Shown here piece by piece: positions 7,415 to 16,816 of a DNA stretch of 39,894 nt. Origin of the DNA: Rhizobiales bacterium Ga0077556 (GTDB taxonomy: Bacteria > Pseudomonadota > Alphaproteobacteria > Rhizobiales > Phreatobacteraceae). Positions within the stretch are counted from its first letter, which is position 1; each line of letters starts with the position of its first letter. The notes beneath the pieces were generated by a model, which searched no databases, was not told the origin of the DNA, and worked only from the letters and a program-made list of their open reading frames with translations. Location: assembly GCA_001464235.1 (NCBI GenBank), contig LNFH01000323.1:1-39894 (forward strand). Direction: 5' to 3'. Position numbers and translations under genes: made by a program.

Positions 7415-8610
7415 GAAGGCTCCGGACGCGACAGCACGGTGGGCGAGGGGCCGCCTCGCCCGGCCCGCTCGATGCGCGCCATCAGGCCGAGGCCGGTGGC
7501 GATCATCGCCAGCGGCATGAACCACGCCGCGAACAGGGGAGGCAACTGCCCGTATTCGCCGAGCCAGACGACGACGTTGTTGGTCACGTAGAGGAAATAG
7601 CCGGCGAGCCCGATCAGGATCATCGGCTTGAACAGGGTGCGCTGGGCGAGGAGCGTCATGGCCAGCGCCGAGGCCATCAGCATCATGCCGAGCGGCAGCA
7701 CCGCCTGGGCGATCCTGACGTGCCACCAGGCCCGGTAGGAGGGCTCCTGGACCCCCGGCAGGCTCGCCAGGGCCGCCAGCGTCCCCTGCGGGAGATAGCG
7801 CGCGTCGATGCCGAGATTGGCGAGCCAGAGAGGCTGCAGCGGCAGGGCGATGCGCTCCTCGGCAAAGCGCCGGACCTCGCCGACCCCCGCAGCCTCGCCG
7901 GTCGGCGCGATCCAGCGGCTGCCGTCCCGGAAGACCCAGATCCCCGGCGCATCGCCCGGCGAGGCGCTGGCGGCCGAGACGCGGCCGGTCAGCCGTCCGC
8001 CCTCCGACAGTTCGAACAGCTGCACGTCGACCAGCGTCCGGTTGCGGAAGTCGACCCGCGCCTGGACCATGTGGTTGGCGAGCACGATCCAGCGCCGCTC
8101 GTCCGGCTTCAGCCGCCGGTCGAAGCGCTCGCCGTAGCTGCCGAGGCGGCTCTCGATCTGCACGGCGACGGCGGCCGGGCGCAGAAACGTCAGCGCCGCC
8201 ACCTGCAGCGCCCCGAACGCCGCTCCGAGGAGGAGGAGCGGCATCAGCGCCTGCAATGGCGAACGCCCGCCGTTCCACACGACGATGCGCTCCCGCGACT
8301 GCGTCAGCGTGATCTCCGACCAGAACAGGCCCATGAAACAGGCGAGCGGCAGCAGGTTGCCGATGACGTCGCAGATGCGCAGCAAGAGGTACCAGCCCAT
8401 CAGCAGGGCGACGCTCGCGGCGCCCCCGCCGGCCGCGGCGACGATCCGCTCGGCGCGCGAGGCGAGGTCGAGCGTCAGGGCGACGATCAGGAGGGCGGCC
8501 GCCACCGTCCCGACATGGCTCGCATGGGCGAGCGTCAGCGTGCGGGTGAAGGTGCCGAAGGGCACGAGGCCGAAGCGCCGGCCGGCCGGGGGAGCGGGAG
8601 CGTCTGTCAC
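7411..8610 (-). CDS. LptG-like permease (YjgP/YjgQ family)
   Basis: 399 residues from GTG 8610, overlapping the upstream LptF-like stop (GTGA). Membrane segments lie at both ends (FTRTLTLAHASHVGTVAAALLIVALTLDL in two parts, WYLLLRICDVIGNLLPLACF, later VLPLGMMLMASALAMTLL, ILIGLAGYFLYVTNNVVVW and a last helix), with a periplasmic beta-jellyroll domain between them (~130-290). That is the LptF/LptG plan of six helices and one periplasmic domain. In the LPS exporter this subunit pairs with LptF and the ATPase LptB to extract lipid from the inner membrane. Its operon (LptF-like, this, GT32) and the nearby LptB-like gene suggest a set specialised for a sphingolipid rather than LPS (inference). Caulobacter also has Lpt-type permeases linked to sphingolipid genes. 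Confidence 0.85.
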   Translation of the reverse strand: MTDAPAPPAGRRFGLVPFGTFTRTLTLAHASHVGTVAAALLIVALTLDLASRAERIVAAAGGGAASVALLMGWYLLLRICDVIGNLLPLACFMGLFWSEITLTQSRERIVVWNGGRSPLQALMPLLLLGAAFGALQVAALTFLRPAAVAVQIESRLGSYGERFDRRLKPDERRWIVLANHMVQARVDFRNRTLVDVQLFELSEGGRLTGRVSAASASPGDAPGIWVFRDGSRWIAPTGEAAGVGEVRRFAEERIALPLQPLWLANLGIDARYLPQGTLAALASLPGVQEPSYRAWWHVRIAQAVLPLGMMLMASALAMTLLAQRTLFKPMILIGLAGYFLYVTNNVVVWLGEYGQLPPLFAAWFMPLAMIATGLGLMARIERAGRGGPSPTVLSRPEPS

Positions 8611-9821
8611 GAGCGGCTGAGCCCCGGTCGCGCAATGGCCGAGGAACGCAGCGCCACGGCGGCGACGAGCCCGACGCCGATGGCGAGGCCGCCGGTGGCG
8701 ACGAGGCCCAGCACGGGCCACAGGCCGGCCGCCAGGATCCCCGTGAGCACGGATGTGCCGGCGATCTCCATCGTCATCAGCCCGGCGCAGGCGAGGGGCA
8801 GCACGAAGGCCTGGTTGGCCCGCGTCGTGAACGACAGCGCCAGCAGGGCGATGAGCGGCGCGATGAGGCAGAGGAGGCTGCGCCCGATGCGCTTGGCGAG
8901 CTCCAGCCTCTCGCCGGTGCGCGCGAAGGCGCCGGTGAAGAGCTCCGGCAGGGTCAGTTCCGCGATGTTCCGCCCCCGCGGATCGAAGGGCACCACGTCG
9001 TTGAAGACGAGGCTCTGCTGGGTGGCCGTGCCGCGCAGCGAGGATGTGGGCGCGACGGGCCGCTGCTGCGCGGTGGTCGCGCCCGCAGCCGGCGCCGGGA
9101 AGTCGTCCACGGCGAAGTCGTAGAGGTGGAGGGCGACGCGCCCGTCGATGTCGGGGCCGATCAGGCGGGTGCCGTTGGCGACCACCACCCGCTCGCCGCC
9201 CGCCTCGGTCGGCTGGCGCACGAAGAGGCGCGGCGTCGGCATCCCGTCCGAGCGCGGCATCACCGCGACCGTGCCGATCCGCGTTTCGAACAGTCGGTTG
9301 GCGGTGACCGTGCCGCCGGTGAGCGCGTGGTACTGCGCCGAGAACATCACCAGCCGGAAGGCATAGCGCGACAGGGGATCGACGAATCCGCCGACGGCGA
9401 GGGCCGCGATCTGCGCCCAGATGCCGATGCGGATGACGAGCCGGATGAGGCCGTGCGGCGGGATGCCGAGGCTCGACAGCATCAGGAACTCGCGGTCCTC
9501 GCGCAGGCCGAGCGCCACGCGGTAGACGGCGATGAGAATGGCGGTGGGCAGGGCGAGTTCGAACACCTGCGGCAGCATGGTCGCCATCATGGCGACCGTC
9601 TTGGAAAGCGGAGCGCGGATCTTCAGCACCTCCTCCAAGAGGCCGGAGATGAGCTGCTCGGCGACGAAGATGCTCTCGATGAGCAGCAGCACGAGGGCCA
9701 CCTGCACCGTGACGTCGCGCATGATGCGGTGGGCCTGCTGGCTGGGGAAGCGCCGCGCCCGTCCGCCGAGATCGAGTTGCGAGACGAGCCGCCTTTTCAG
9801 GGCGAAGAGGCTTCTCACCAC
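8607..9821 (-). CDS. LptF-like permease (YjgP/YjgQ family)
   Basis: 404 residues, first gene of the operon toward the GT32 gene. The start is GTG 9821 (a second GTG follows at 9818), with AGGG about nine bases upstream; no ATG is available. N-terminal helices include VALVLLLIESIFVAEQLISG and a coupling-helix region ALGLREDREFLMLSSLGIPP, where the acidic/Arg-rich REDRE stretch matches the site that contacts LptB. A periplasmic domain follows (~150-300), then three C-terminal helices. Expected function: inner-membrane half of an ABC lipid extractor. The promoter must lie in the 97 bases shared with the divergent ceramide synthase gene, which ties lipid synthesis to export. An LptA, LptC or LptD partner is not in the window. 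Confidence 0.86.
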   Translation of the reverse strand: MVRSLFALKRRLVSQLDLGGRARRFPSQQAHRIMRDVTVQVALVLLLIESIFVAEQLISGLLEEVLKIRAPLSKTVAMMATMLPQVFELALPTAILIAVYRVALGLREDREFLMLSSLGIPPHGLIRLVIRIGIWAQIAALAVGGFVDPLSRYAFRLVMFSAQYHALTGGTVTANRLFETRIGTVAVMPRSDGMPTPRLFVRQPTEAGGERVVVANGTRLIGPDIDGRVALHLYDFAVDDFPAPAAGATTAQQRPVAPTSSLRGTATQQSLVFNDVVPFDPRGRNIAELTLPELFTGAFARTGERLELAKRIGRSLLCLIAPLIALLALSFTTRANQAFVLPLACAGLMTMEIAGTSVLTGILAAGLWPVLGLVATGGLAIGVGLVAAVALRSSAIARPGLSRS

Positions 9822-9918
9822 GGGCGACGCCCTGCGCTGGCTTCAGCCGTCGCCGCGGTGTAGAGAGCCCGCAGGCTGAACGGCAGCGGCCTCCCGCGCC
9901 CATCGGGGACGAATTCGG

Positions 9919-11055
9919 TTGCAGATTGCTGAAGCACGGTCACGGCGCGATTTTAGACGCTTCGTCCGCATCCCGCGACAACTCTATTCGGGCATGCCCG
10001 GATTTCAGCCGCCGCTGGATCTGGAACGGACGCTTCTGCTCGACCCGCGCGTCGCCCCCTTCTTCACCCACGGCGAGGCCGCCTTCTTCATCGCCAGCGA
10101 CGACGACGGCCGGCCGCTCGGGCGCATCTCGGCCCAGTTCGACCGGCTGACCCCGGCCGGGCGCACCGCCACAGGTCATTTCGGCTGCCTCGACGCGGTG
10201 GACGATCCCGCCGTGGTCGCCGGCCTCGTCGCGGCCGCCCGCGCCTGGCACGCGGCGCGCGGCCGGCACCGCATCGAGGGGCCCTTCACCTATTCCATCA
10301 ACGAGGAAGTCGGCGTCCAGGTCGAGGGCCAGTACCGGGGCGACATGGTGCTCATGCCCTGGCATCCGCCCTATCTCGGCGCCCATGTGGAGGCGGCGGG
10401 TCTCGTGCCGGTGAAGGACCTCCTCGCCTATTCCGTGCCCATCGAGCAGGGCGCCCGCTGGCGCGGCCGGCGCTTCGCCGAGCTCCCCGAGGGCAGCCGC
10501 ATCACCGTCCGCAAGCTCCGGCTCCGCGACCTCGCCGGCGAAGCCGCCATCATGACCGACCTCTTCAATGCCTCCTGGCGCGACAACTGGGGCTTCATCC
10601 CGCTCGCGGCGGCCGAGCTGACGACGCTGCTCCGGGTGATCCGGCCGATCCTGCGCGCCGACCACGCCGTCTTCCTCGAGCATGAGGGGCGCCCCGCCGC
10701 CTTCGCCTTCATCATGCCCAACGGCTACGAGCTCTTCCGCGGCTTCGGGGGCCGCCTCCTGCCGTTCAACTGGGCGCGGATCGCCTGGCGCATCCTGACC
10801 CATCGCTTCGCCTCCAAGCGCGTCACCCTGCTCGGCGTCCGGACCGACCTGCGCGACACCATTCTCGGCGCACGGCTGCCGATCGTCGCCATCGCGCGCC
10901 TCATCGCCGCCAATCCACAGCCGGCGGAGATCGAGATGAGCTGGATTCTTGACGACAATGTGCGTATGCGCCGTATCATCGAAGGCGCGGGCGGGACGGT
11001 GTCCAAGCGCTATCGGGTCTATGCGGACCCGGTGACGGAAGGTGAGGGGCCATGA
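9919..11055 (+). CDS. GNAT-fold acyltransferase, probable bacterial ceramide synthase
   Basis: 378 residues of the large GNAT-like family (YghO-type) to which the Caulobacter ceramide synthase belongs. The opening RRDFRRFVRIPRQLYSGMPGFQPPLDLERTLLLD (given here only as the family signature in residues 9-42) and HGEAAFFIA...GRISAQ are characteristic, as are a PFTYSINEEVGVQVEG segment and FNASWRDNWGF. It acylates the amino group of 3-ketosphinganine or sphinganine (family knowledge plus context). The start is unusual: the only good candidate is TTG 9919 with GGGGA nine bases upstream, since the first in-frame ATG would delete the conserved N-terminus. Its last four bases (ATGA) overlap the PgpA-like gene, indicating tight coupling. 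Divergent from the LptF-like gene. Confidence 0.82.
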   Translation: MQIAEARSRRDFRRFVRIPRQLYSGMPGFQPPLDLERTLLLDPRVAPFFTHGEAAFFIASDDDGRPLGRISAQFDRLTPAGRTATGHFGCLDAVDDPAVVAGLVAAARAWHAARGRHRIEGPFTYSINEEVGVQVEGQYRGDMVLMPWHPPYLGAHVEAAGLVPVKDLLAYSVPIEQGARWRGRRFAELPEGSRITVRKLRLRDLAGEAAIMTDLFNASWRDNWGFIPLAAAELTTLLRVIRPILRADHAVFLEHEGRPAAFAFIMPNGYELFRGFGGRLLPFNWARIAWRILTHRFASKRVTLLGVRTDLRDTILGARLPIVAIARLIAANPQPAEIEMSWILDDNVRMRRIIEGAGGTVSKRYRVYADPVTEGEGP

Positions 11056-11561
11056 GCACGGCAGACGGTACGGGCGTCCTCGCCCCGGTGGACGCCGCCT
11101 TCATGGTGAGCCACCCCGCGTCCCTGCTGGCCCTGGTGGGCGGCGCCGGCCTCTTTCCCTACGGCCCCGGCACCCTCGGCGCCCTCGTCGGCATCCCGCT
11201 TGGCCTCGCTCTCCAGGCAGCATCCCCCGCCGTCGCCATCGCCGTCATCGCCGCCGCCTTCGCCATCGGGGTCTGGGCCTGCGGCGTCACCGCCGTCCGG
11301 TCGGGGCTCCACGACCATCCCGCCATCGTCTTCGACGAGACCTGGGCCATGGCCGCCGTCGTGGCCTTCTCGCCGCCGGGCCTGCGGGCGGTGATCGTCG
11401 GCTTCGTCGCGTTCCGCCTGTTCGACATCCTCAAGCCCTGGCCCATCGGCCATATCGACGAGAACGTCGCCGAGGGCTTCGGCATCATGCTGGACGACGC
11501 GGTGGCGGGCGTCTTCGCCCTGGCTCTCGTGTTCGGCCTGTCGCGGCTCGGCTGGCTCTAG
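11052..11561 (+). CDS. PgpA-family phosphatase, candidate phosphatidylinositol-phosphate phosphatase
   Basis: 169 residues with four hydrophobic segments and the PgpA pattern: FPYGPGTLGALVGIPLG near residue 38, an Asp/Glu site in FDETWAM, FRLFDILKPWPI, and EGFGIMLDDAVAG near the end. Ordinary PgpA removes phosphate from phosphatidylglycerol phosphate. Its start overlaps the stop of the ceramide synthase gene (ATGA), so it is probably not the housekeeping enzyme. In Bacteroides a PgpA-like protein is reported as the phosphatase for phosphatidylinositol phosphate (my recollection), and the inositol synthase and CDP-alcohol transferase found here would supply exactly that substrate. The assignment to phosphatidylinositol phosphate is therefore inference from context; the family call is secure. 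Confidence 0.85.
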   Translation: MSTADGTGVLAPVDAAFMVSHPASLLALVGGAGLFPYGPGTLGALVGIPLGLALQAASPAVAIAVIAAAFAIGVWACGVTAVRSGLHDHPAIVFDETWAMAAVVAFSPPGLRAVIVGFVAFRLFDILKPWPIGHIDENVAEGFGIMLDDAVAGVFALALVFGLSRLGWL

Positions 11562-11565
11562 CGGC

Positions 11566-11646
11566 TCAGACGCCTGCGATCACCCGCATGGTGAGCAGGC
11601 CGCAGGCGAGGGCGATGGCGATACCCAGTCCATCGAAAATCTGCAT
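11566..11646 (-). CDS. Possible 26-residue membrane peptide
   Basis: ATG 11646 opens a short frame ending at 11566 (MQIFDGLGIAIALACGLLTM then six more residues). It forms one clean hydrophobic helix with a charged end and lies in the otherwise empty gap after the PgpA-like gene. The Shine-Dalgarno is weak (GCGGGG). Many small inner-membrane proteins look like this, but chance is also possible for an 81-base frame. No function is suggested. Confidence 0.3.
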   Translation of the reverse strand: MQIFDGLGIAIALACGLLTMRVIAGV

Positions 11647-11712
11647 ACGCGTAACCCCGCTCGAACGGTGTGAAACGTAAAGCAACATGATGAATGAACC
11701 GTGTCGCAAGAA

Positions 11713-11732
11713 CGGCCGCTTCGTTGCGGCCG
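11713..11732. terminator. Hairpin in the gap between PgpA-like and LptB-like genes
   Basis: A perfect 7-bp stem CGGCCGC/GCGGCCG with loop TTCGTT lies between the convergent PgpA-like (+) and LptB-like (-) genes. It could end transcription from either side. It has no U-run, so it is at best a weak or Rho-assisted terminator. Confidence 0.4.
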
Positions 11733-11791
11733 CGTGTCGGTGACGCGGCAGGATCGGGGATCGCGGCCCCTGTTGCCGGGATGCGACAGGC

Positions 11792-12508
<717 letters not shown>

Positions 12509-12560
12509 GGCGCCGGCCCCAGGGCACGGGCGCGCCGCCGGGAGGTCGCCGCAGCGGCCC

Positions 12561-13640
12561 TCAGCGCTCGCCCTCGATGAAGGCGATGGTGAGGTCGCGC
12601 GCCTCCGGGTCGGTGTACTGCTTGGGCGGCGACTTCATGAAGTAGCTCGACGGCCCGCCGATCGGTCCGCCCTGTTTGCGGTCGAGGGCGATGCGGCAGC
12701 AGCGCACGGCGTCGATGACCACGCCCGCGGAATTGGGCGAGTCCCAGACCTCGAGCTTCAGCTCCATGTTCAGCGGCACGCCGCCGAAACCGGTCCCCTC
12801 GATGCGGATATAGGCCATCTTCCGGTCGTCGAGGAAGGGCACGAAGTCGCTCGGGCCGATATGGATGTTGTCGGCGTCGATCGGCACGTCGATCTGGCTG
12901 GAGACGGCCTGGGTCTTCGACTTCTTCTTCGACGACAGGCGCTCGCGCTCCAGCATGTTGAGGAAGTCGGTGTTGCCGCCGAAATTGAGCTGGTAGGTCC
13001 GCTCGATCTTGACGCCGCGGTCCTCGTAGAGGCGGGCGAGCACGCGGTGGACGATGGTGGCGCCGACCTGGCTCTTGATGTCGTCGCCGACGATCGGCAG
13101 GCCCTTGTCGGCGAAGCGCTTCGCCCACTCGGGATTGGAGGCGATGAACACCGGCACGCAGTTGATGAAGCCGCAGCCGGCCTCCAGCGCGCGCTCGGCA
13201 TAGAACTCGCAGGCCTTCTGCGACCCGACCGGCAGGTAGCAGATGATGACCTCGGCGCGGGCCGCCTTCAGCACCGCCGTCACGTCGGCCGGTGCCTCCT
13301 TCGATTCGGTCACCACGCCGACCAGGTGCTTGCCGACGCCGTCGAGGGTCGGGCCGCGCTGCACCGTCACGCCGGTGGGCGGCACCTTGGCGAACTGGAT
13401 GGTGTTGTTTGGCTTGGCGAGGATGGCGTCGGCCACGTCCTGGCCGACCTTGCGGCTGTCGATGTCGAAGGCCGCCACGATCTCCACGTCGCGGATATGG
13501 TAGGGGCCGACCTCGACGTTCATCAGGCCCGGGATCGACTCACCGGGCTTGGCGTCCTTGTAGTAGTGCAGACCCTGAACGAACGAGGCGGCGCAATTGC
13601 CCACGCCGACGATGGCAACACGAATGGCAGACCGTGACAC
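12561..13640 (-). CDS. ino1: Myo-inositol-1-phosphate synthase (inositol-3-phosphate synthase)
   Basis: NAD-dependent isomerase turning glucose-6-phosphate into inositol phosphate, the entry to all inositol lipids. The 359 residues fit the short bacterial/archaeal form (~360, against >500 in eukaryotes). Key parts: [16 protein letters not shown] near the N-terminus (NAD site), [37 protein letters not shown] and the [12 protein letters not shown] region. The start is GTG 13640: GGAGA six bases upstream supports it, and the frame upstream has no plausible lead. It is followed by the LptB-like gene. In bacteria this enzyme is common in actinomycetes and in sphingolipid-making Bacteroidetes but unusual in alphaproteobacteria, so its presence inside a sphingolipid island is a strong clue to an inositol head group. 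Confidence 0.93.
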   Translation of the reverse strand: MSRSAIRVAIVGVGNCAASFVQGLHYYKDAKPGESIPGLMNVEVGPYHIRDVEIVAAFDIDSRKVGQDVADAILAKPNNTIQFAKVPPTGVTVQRGPTLDGVGKHLVGVVTESKEAPADVTAVLKAARAEVIICYLPVGSQKACEFYAERALEAGCGFINCVPVFIASNPEWAKRFADKGLPIVGDDIKSQVGATIVHRVLARLYEDRGVKIERTYQLNFGGNTDFLNMLERERLSSKKKSKTQAVSSQIDVPIDADNIHIGPSDFVPFLDDRKMAYIRIEGTGFGGVPLNMELKLEVWDSPNSAGVVIDAVRCCRIALDRKQGGPIGGPSSYFMKSPPKQYTDPEARDLTIAFIEGER

Positions 13641-13689
13641 GAAACATCTCCAGGCGCTCGGGCCGAAGACCACCGGCTGCGCGCGGCTC

Positions 13690-13718
13690 CTTATACTGCA
13701 TTGTTCCCCCATTTGAAG
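13690..13718 (-). promoter_or_regulatory. Weak candidate promoter of the inositol-phosphate synthase gene
   Basis: Read on the minus strand, CTTCAA (13718-13713) and TATAAG (13695-13690) are 17 bases apart and would give a leader of about 43 bases before GTG 13640. The -35 box is a poor match. The 88-base gap is shared with the divergent gene at 13729. Confidence 0.3.
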
Positions 13719-13728
13719 TGCTTCCGTC

Positions 13729-14694
13729 ATGATCGTGACAGGCGCCGCCGGCCTTCTCGGTAACACCGTGTTGCGGGCCGCCGCGGCGCGGGGTCTGGAG
13801 CCCACCGCCTGGCTGCGCGGCAGGGCGGGCGAGAGGACGCTCGCCGGGCTCGACCTCCCGGTCGTCTTCGCCGATCTCGCCGTCGATCCCCTGGAGAAGC
13901 ATCTCGAAAACGCGGGAATCGTCGTGCATTGCGCCGCCAGGGTGGAGATCGGCAGCACCGGGGCCGAGGCCTCCCGCCGCGACAACGTGCTGGCGACGGC
14001 GCGGCTCGCGAGCGCCTGCCGTGCAGTCGGCGCACTTCTGATCCACATCTCGACCGTCGACACGCTGGCCTGGGGAACACGGGAGGCGCCGGGCGACGAG
14101 ACGCCCGCCGCACCCCATCCACGTGATACCACTTACGCCGCCACCAAGCGGCTCGCCGAGGCGGCGGTGCTCGCCGAGATGGAGCGGGGACTCGCCGCGA
14201 CCATCGTCCACCCCGGCTTCCTCCTCGGCCCCTGGGACTGGAAACCCTCCTCCGGGCGCATGCTGCTCGCCGCCGTGCGCGGGCCCGTCGGCATCGCCCC
14301 GCCGGGGGGCAACGATTTCTGCCACGCCGGCGCCGTCGCCGAGGCCATCCTGACGCTCGCCGACCGGCCGCCGCCCTCTCGGCGCTACGTCCTGTCGGGC
14401 GAGGCGCTGACCTATGCCGAGGCCTTCCGTCAGATGCGGCGGGCGGCGGGACGCCCGCCTCGCGTCGTCGAGGCGCCGGAGGCGCTGGTACGCGCCGCCG
14501 GGTGGGCCGGCGATCTCTGGGGACGGATCAGCGGCCGCGAGCCGGCCCTCAACGGCGCCGCGGCGGAGGTTGCCTGCGCGCCGCACCACTTTTCCTCCGC
14601 CCGGGCCATCGCGGAGATCGGCTACCGGCCCCGCCCCGCCATCGAGGCCATGCGCGAGGCGTGGACATGGTTCGTCCAACGCGGCTATGCGTGA
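13729..14694 (+). CDS. Extended SDR (NAD-dependent epimerase type), candidate ceramide reductase
   Basis: 321-residue extended short-chain dehydrogenase. It has the TGAAGLLG cofactor motif from residue 4, [14 protein letters not shown] and YAATK carrying the Tyr/Lys pair, then [10 protein letters not shown] and a substrate domain ending with [14 protein letters not shown]. In Caulobacter the ceramide reductase CerR is an epimerase-like extended SDR encoded with spt and the ceramide synthase, so this is the best local candidate for reducing the 3-keto group of the sphingoid base (inference). It could instead modify a nucleotide sugar or sterol-like substrate. It starts at ATG 13729, divergent from the inositol-phosphate synthase, and is followed 36 bases later by a glycosyltransferase. 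Confidence 0.8.
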   Translation: MIVTGAAGLLGNTVLRAAAARGLEPTAWLRGRAGERTLAGLDLPVVFADLAVDPLEKHLENAGIVVHCAARVEIGSTGAEASRRDNVLATARLASACRAVGALLIHISTVDTLAWGTREAPGDETPAAPHPRDTTYAATKRLAEAAVLAEMERGLAATIVHPGFLLGPWDWKPSSGRMLLAAVRGPVGIAPPGGNDFCHAGAVAEAILTLADRPPPSRRYVLSGEALTYAEAFRQMRRAAGRPPRVVEAPEALVRAAGWAGDLWGRISGREPALNGAAAEVACAPHHFSSARAIAEIGYRPRPAIEAMREAWTWFVQRGYA

Positions 14695-14730
14695 CCGCCC
14701 GCCGCCCAGCCCCTCGATGAGAGCCGCCCC

Positions 14731-15821
14731 GTGAAGATCGCACTCGTCAGCGACTGGTTCGTGCCGCGCCTCGGCGGCATCGAGCTGCAGATGCGCGATC
14801 TCGCCCTGGCGCTGCGCGAGCGCGGCCACGAGGTCCGCGTCATCTGCGGTGTCCCAGGCGAGGCGCAGGTCGACGGCATCCCGGTCGAGCGCCTGCCCGG
14901 CCCGCGGCTGCCCGGTTTCGGCATCGCCTTCACGCCGGCGGTCTTTGCGGCGCTCAGGGCCGCCATCGACGCTGGGGGGGACGAGGTCGTCCACGTCCAT
15001 TGCGGCAACGTCGCGCCCATCGCCCACCACGCCGTGCAGCACTGCATCCACCGCGGCATTCCGGCCGTCGCCACCTTCCACTCGGTGCTGAAATATTACG
15101 ACCTGCCGCTGATGGCGCTGAACGCGCTGCATGGCTATGCCCGCTCCGCGGTCCGCTTCTCCGCGGTCTCGACGGTGGCCGGCGCGGCCTTGCGCCCGCT
15201 TCTGGGCGACCGGGCGGTCACCGCCATTCCCAACGGCATCGACCTCGCCTGGTGGCGCCGGCCGGGCGACTTCGCTTCGAGTTCGTCTCGGTGACGCGGC
15301 TGCAGAAGCGCAAGCGGGCGCGCTGGCTGGTCAAGGCCTTCGCCGCGGCGGTGGCGCACCTGCCCCCCGACGCGGCGCGGCTGACGGTGGTCGGAGACGG
15401 CGACGAGATGGCCGCCATCGCCGCCATCATCCGCCGGGCCGGCATGGAGGACCGGACCGTCCTCGCCGGCCGCGAGACGCGCGAGGCGATCCGCGACCGT
15501 CTCCATCGCGCCGACGTCTTCCTGCTGGCGTCCCGGCTGGAGGCCTTCGGCATCGCCGCCCTCGAGGCGCGCGCCGCCGGCCTGCCGGTCGTCACCATGG
15601 CGCAGTCGGGGGCCCGCGACTTCCTCCGGGACGGCGAGGACGCCATCCTCGCGGCGGACGATCGCGAACTGACGGACGCCATCCGCCGGCTGGTCGAGGA
15701 TCCCTCGCTCCGCGGGCGGCTCGTCGCGGCGGCCGCCCTGCCGCCGGCCGGCGTCGACTGGCGCGACGTCGCCCCGCTCTACGAGGCGGAATATCAGGCG
15801 GCGCGGGCCGCGGTCGCCTAG
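14731..15821 (+). pseudogene. GT4-family glycosyltransferase, single frameshift
   Basis: Retaining GT-B glycosyltransferase of about 363 residues if repaired. The N-half reads from GTG 14731: VSDWFVPRLGGIELQMRDLALAL is the GT4 opening, with HVHCGNVAPIAHH, VATFHSVLKYY and IPNGID. After about 15270 the frame must shift by one base (total 1091 bases, one short of a multiple of three) to continue with FVSVTRLQKRKRARWLVKAF, the donor-site Glu region SRLEAFGIAALEARAAGLPVV and the C-terminal helix. The break lies at a G/C-rich stretch (CCGGGCGAC), where a miscalled base is easily imagined. PimA, which mannosylates phosphatidylinositol, is in this family, so an inositol-lipid role is possible but not shown. 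Its stop overlaps the convergent flippase gene in CTAG. Confidence 0.82.
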
Positions 15822-16816
15822 GGCTGGTCGAGCCGGCGCTGGCCCTTGTCGTCCTGGGGCAACGCCCAGCCGAGATAGGCGAGGCTCACCAGCGAGGCGA
15901 CGAAGAGCACGCCGTGGTGGATCAGCGCCGCTGCGGTCGCCAGCGGCAGCGGCACGCCGAGATACTGGTAGCAGAGGATGACGGTCGCCTCGAACACGCC
16001 GAGATGGCCGGGCGAGACCGGCGCCATGGTGGCGAGGTCGAGGGCCGCCACCACCAGCACCGCCGCGGCGACCGAGGGCTCGATGCCCACCGCCACCTGC
16101 ACGGTCATCACCATCAGCACCTCCGCCGCGGTCTTGGCGAAGGTCAGCAGCACCACGGCTGTGCCCAGCACCGGCTTGCGCAGCGGCTCGAGATTGTCGA
16201 CGAAATCGGCGACGTGGCCGACCAGCCGGGCCGGGCGTGCCGAAAGGCCGATGCCGAGGCGGCGCAGCCGGTTGCCGCCATGGGCGGCGACGAGCAGGGC
16301 AAGCGTGAACACCGCCATGATGCCCGACAGGGCGAGGAGGCCGGAGCGCAGCCAGTCCGGCACCGGCACCAGCAGCGCGGCGAGGGCCAGCGTCGCCACC
16401 TTGCCGATGCCGGTGACGAGCTGGTCGACCGTGTAGAGCGAGGCGGCGGCGGAGGCCGGCAGGCGCCCGCGCACGATCAGAAAGCCGACGGAGGCGACGA
16501 CGCCCGTCATCGGCAGCGAGGTGTTGGCGGCCCCGCTCAGCGCCGTCACCTGCGCCATGCGGGCGAAGCTCGGCCGGTGCGCCTTCGGCGCCAGCAGCTG
16601 CCACTGCAGGATCCAGAACGGCCAGCCCGCCAGCGAGACGAAGACCGCGAGGAGCGCCCAGTGCCATTTCGCGCCGGCGAGGGCGGCGATGACGTCGGCC
16701 CAGGGCAGGGCATAGGCGGCGATGCCGGTGAAGAGGGCCAGCACGCACCAGCCGAGGATCCACCACAGGCGGCGCGAGGGCGGCGCGGCGGCGTCCGTGG
16801 CGGCGGGCACGCTCAT
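15818..16816 (-). CDS. UPF0104/LPG_synthase_TM membrane protein, putative lipid flippase
   Basis: 332 residues with about eight hydrophobic helices, and the family marks SLPMTGVVASVGFLIVRG, LYTVDQLVTGIGKVATL and the conserved MAPVSPGHLGVFEATVILCYQYLGV segment. The family covers the flippase part of MprF and many proteins near glycolipid glycosyltransferases, thought to move or anchor lipids across the inner membrane. It starts at ATG 16816, overlapping the deacetylase stop (ATGA), so both come from one transcript. It also shares CTAG with the convergent glycosyltransferase. Context suggests translocation of a sphingolipid intermediate (inference); the substrate is unknown. Confidence 0.8.
   Translation of the reverse strand: MSVPAATDAAAPPSRRLWWILGWCVLALFTGIAAYALPWADVIAALAGAKWHWALLAVFVSLAGWPFWILQWQLLAPKAHRPSFARMAQVTALSGAANTSLPMTGVVASVGFLIVRGRLPASAAASLYTVDQLVTGIGKVATLALAALLVPVPDWLRSGLLALSGIMAVFTLALLVAAHGGNRLRRLGIGLSARPARLVGHVADFVDNLEPLRKPVLGTAVVLLTFAKTAAEVLMVMTVQVAVGIEPSVAAAVLVVAALDLATMAPVSPGHLGVFEATVILCYQYLGVPLPLATAAALIHHGVLFVASLVSLAYLGWALPQDDKGQRRLDQP

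Noticed and set aside
13729-14694. Calling the extended SDR a nucleotide-sugar epimerase
   Set aside because: Possible because glycosyltransferases follow, but the position beside inositol and ceramide genes and the CerR precedent make a lipid ketone reductase more likely; left as a candidate only.
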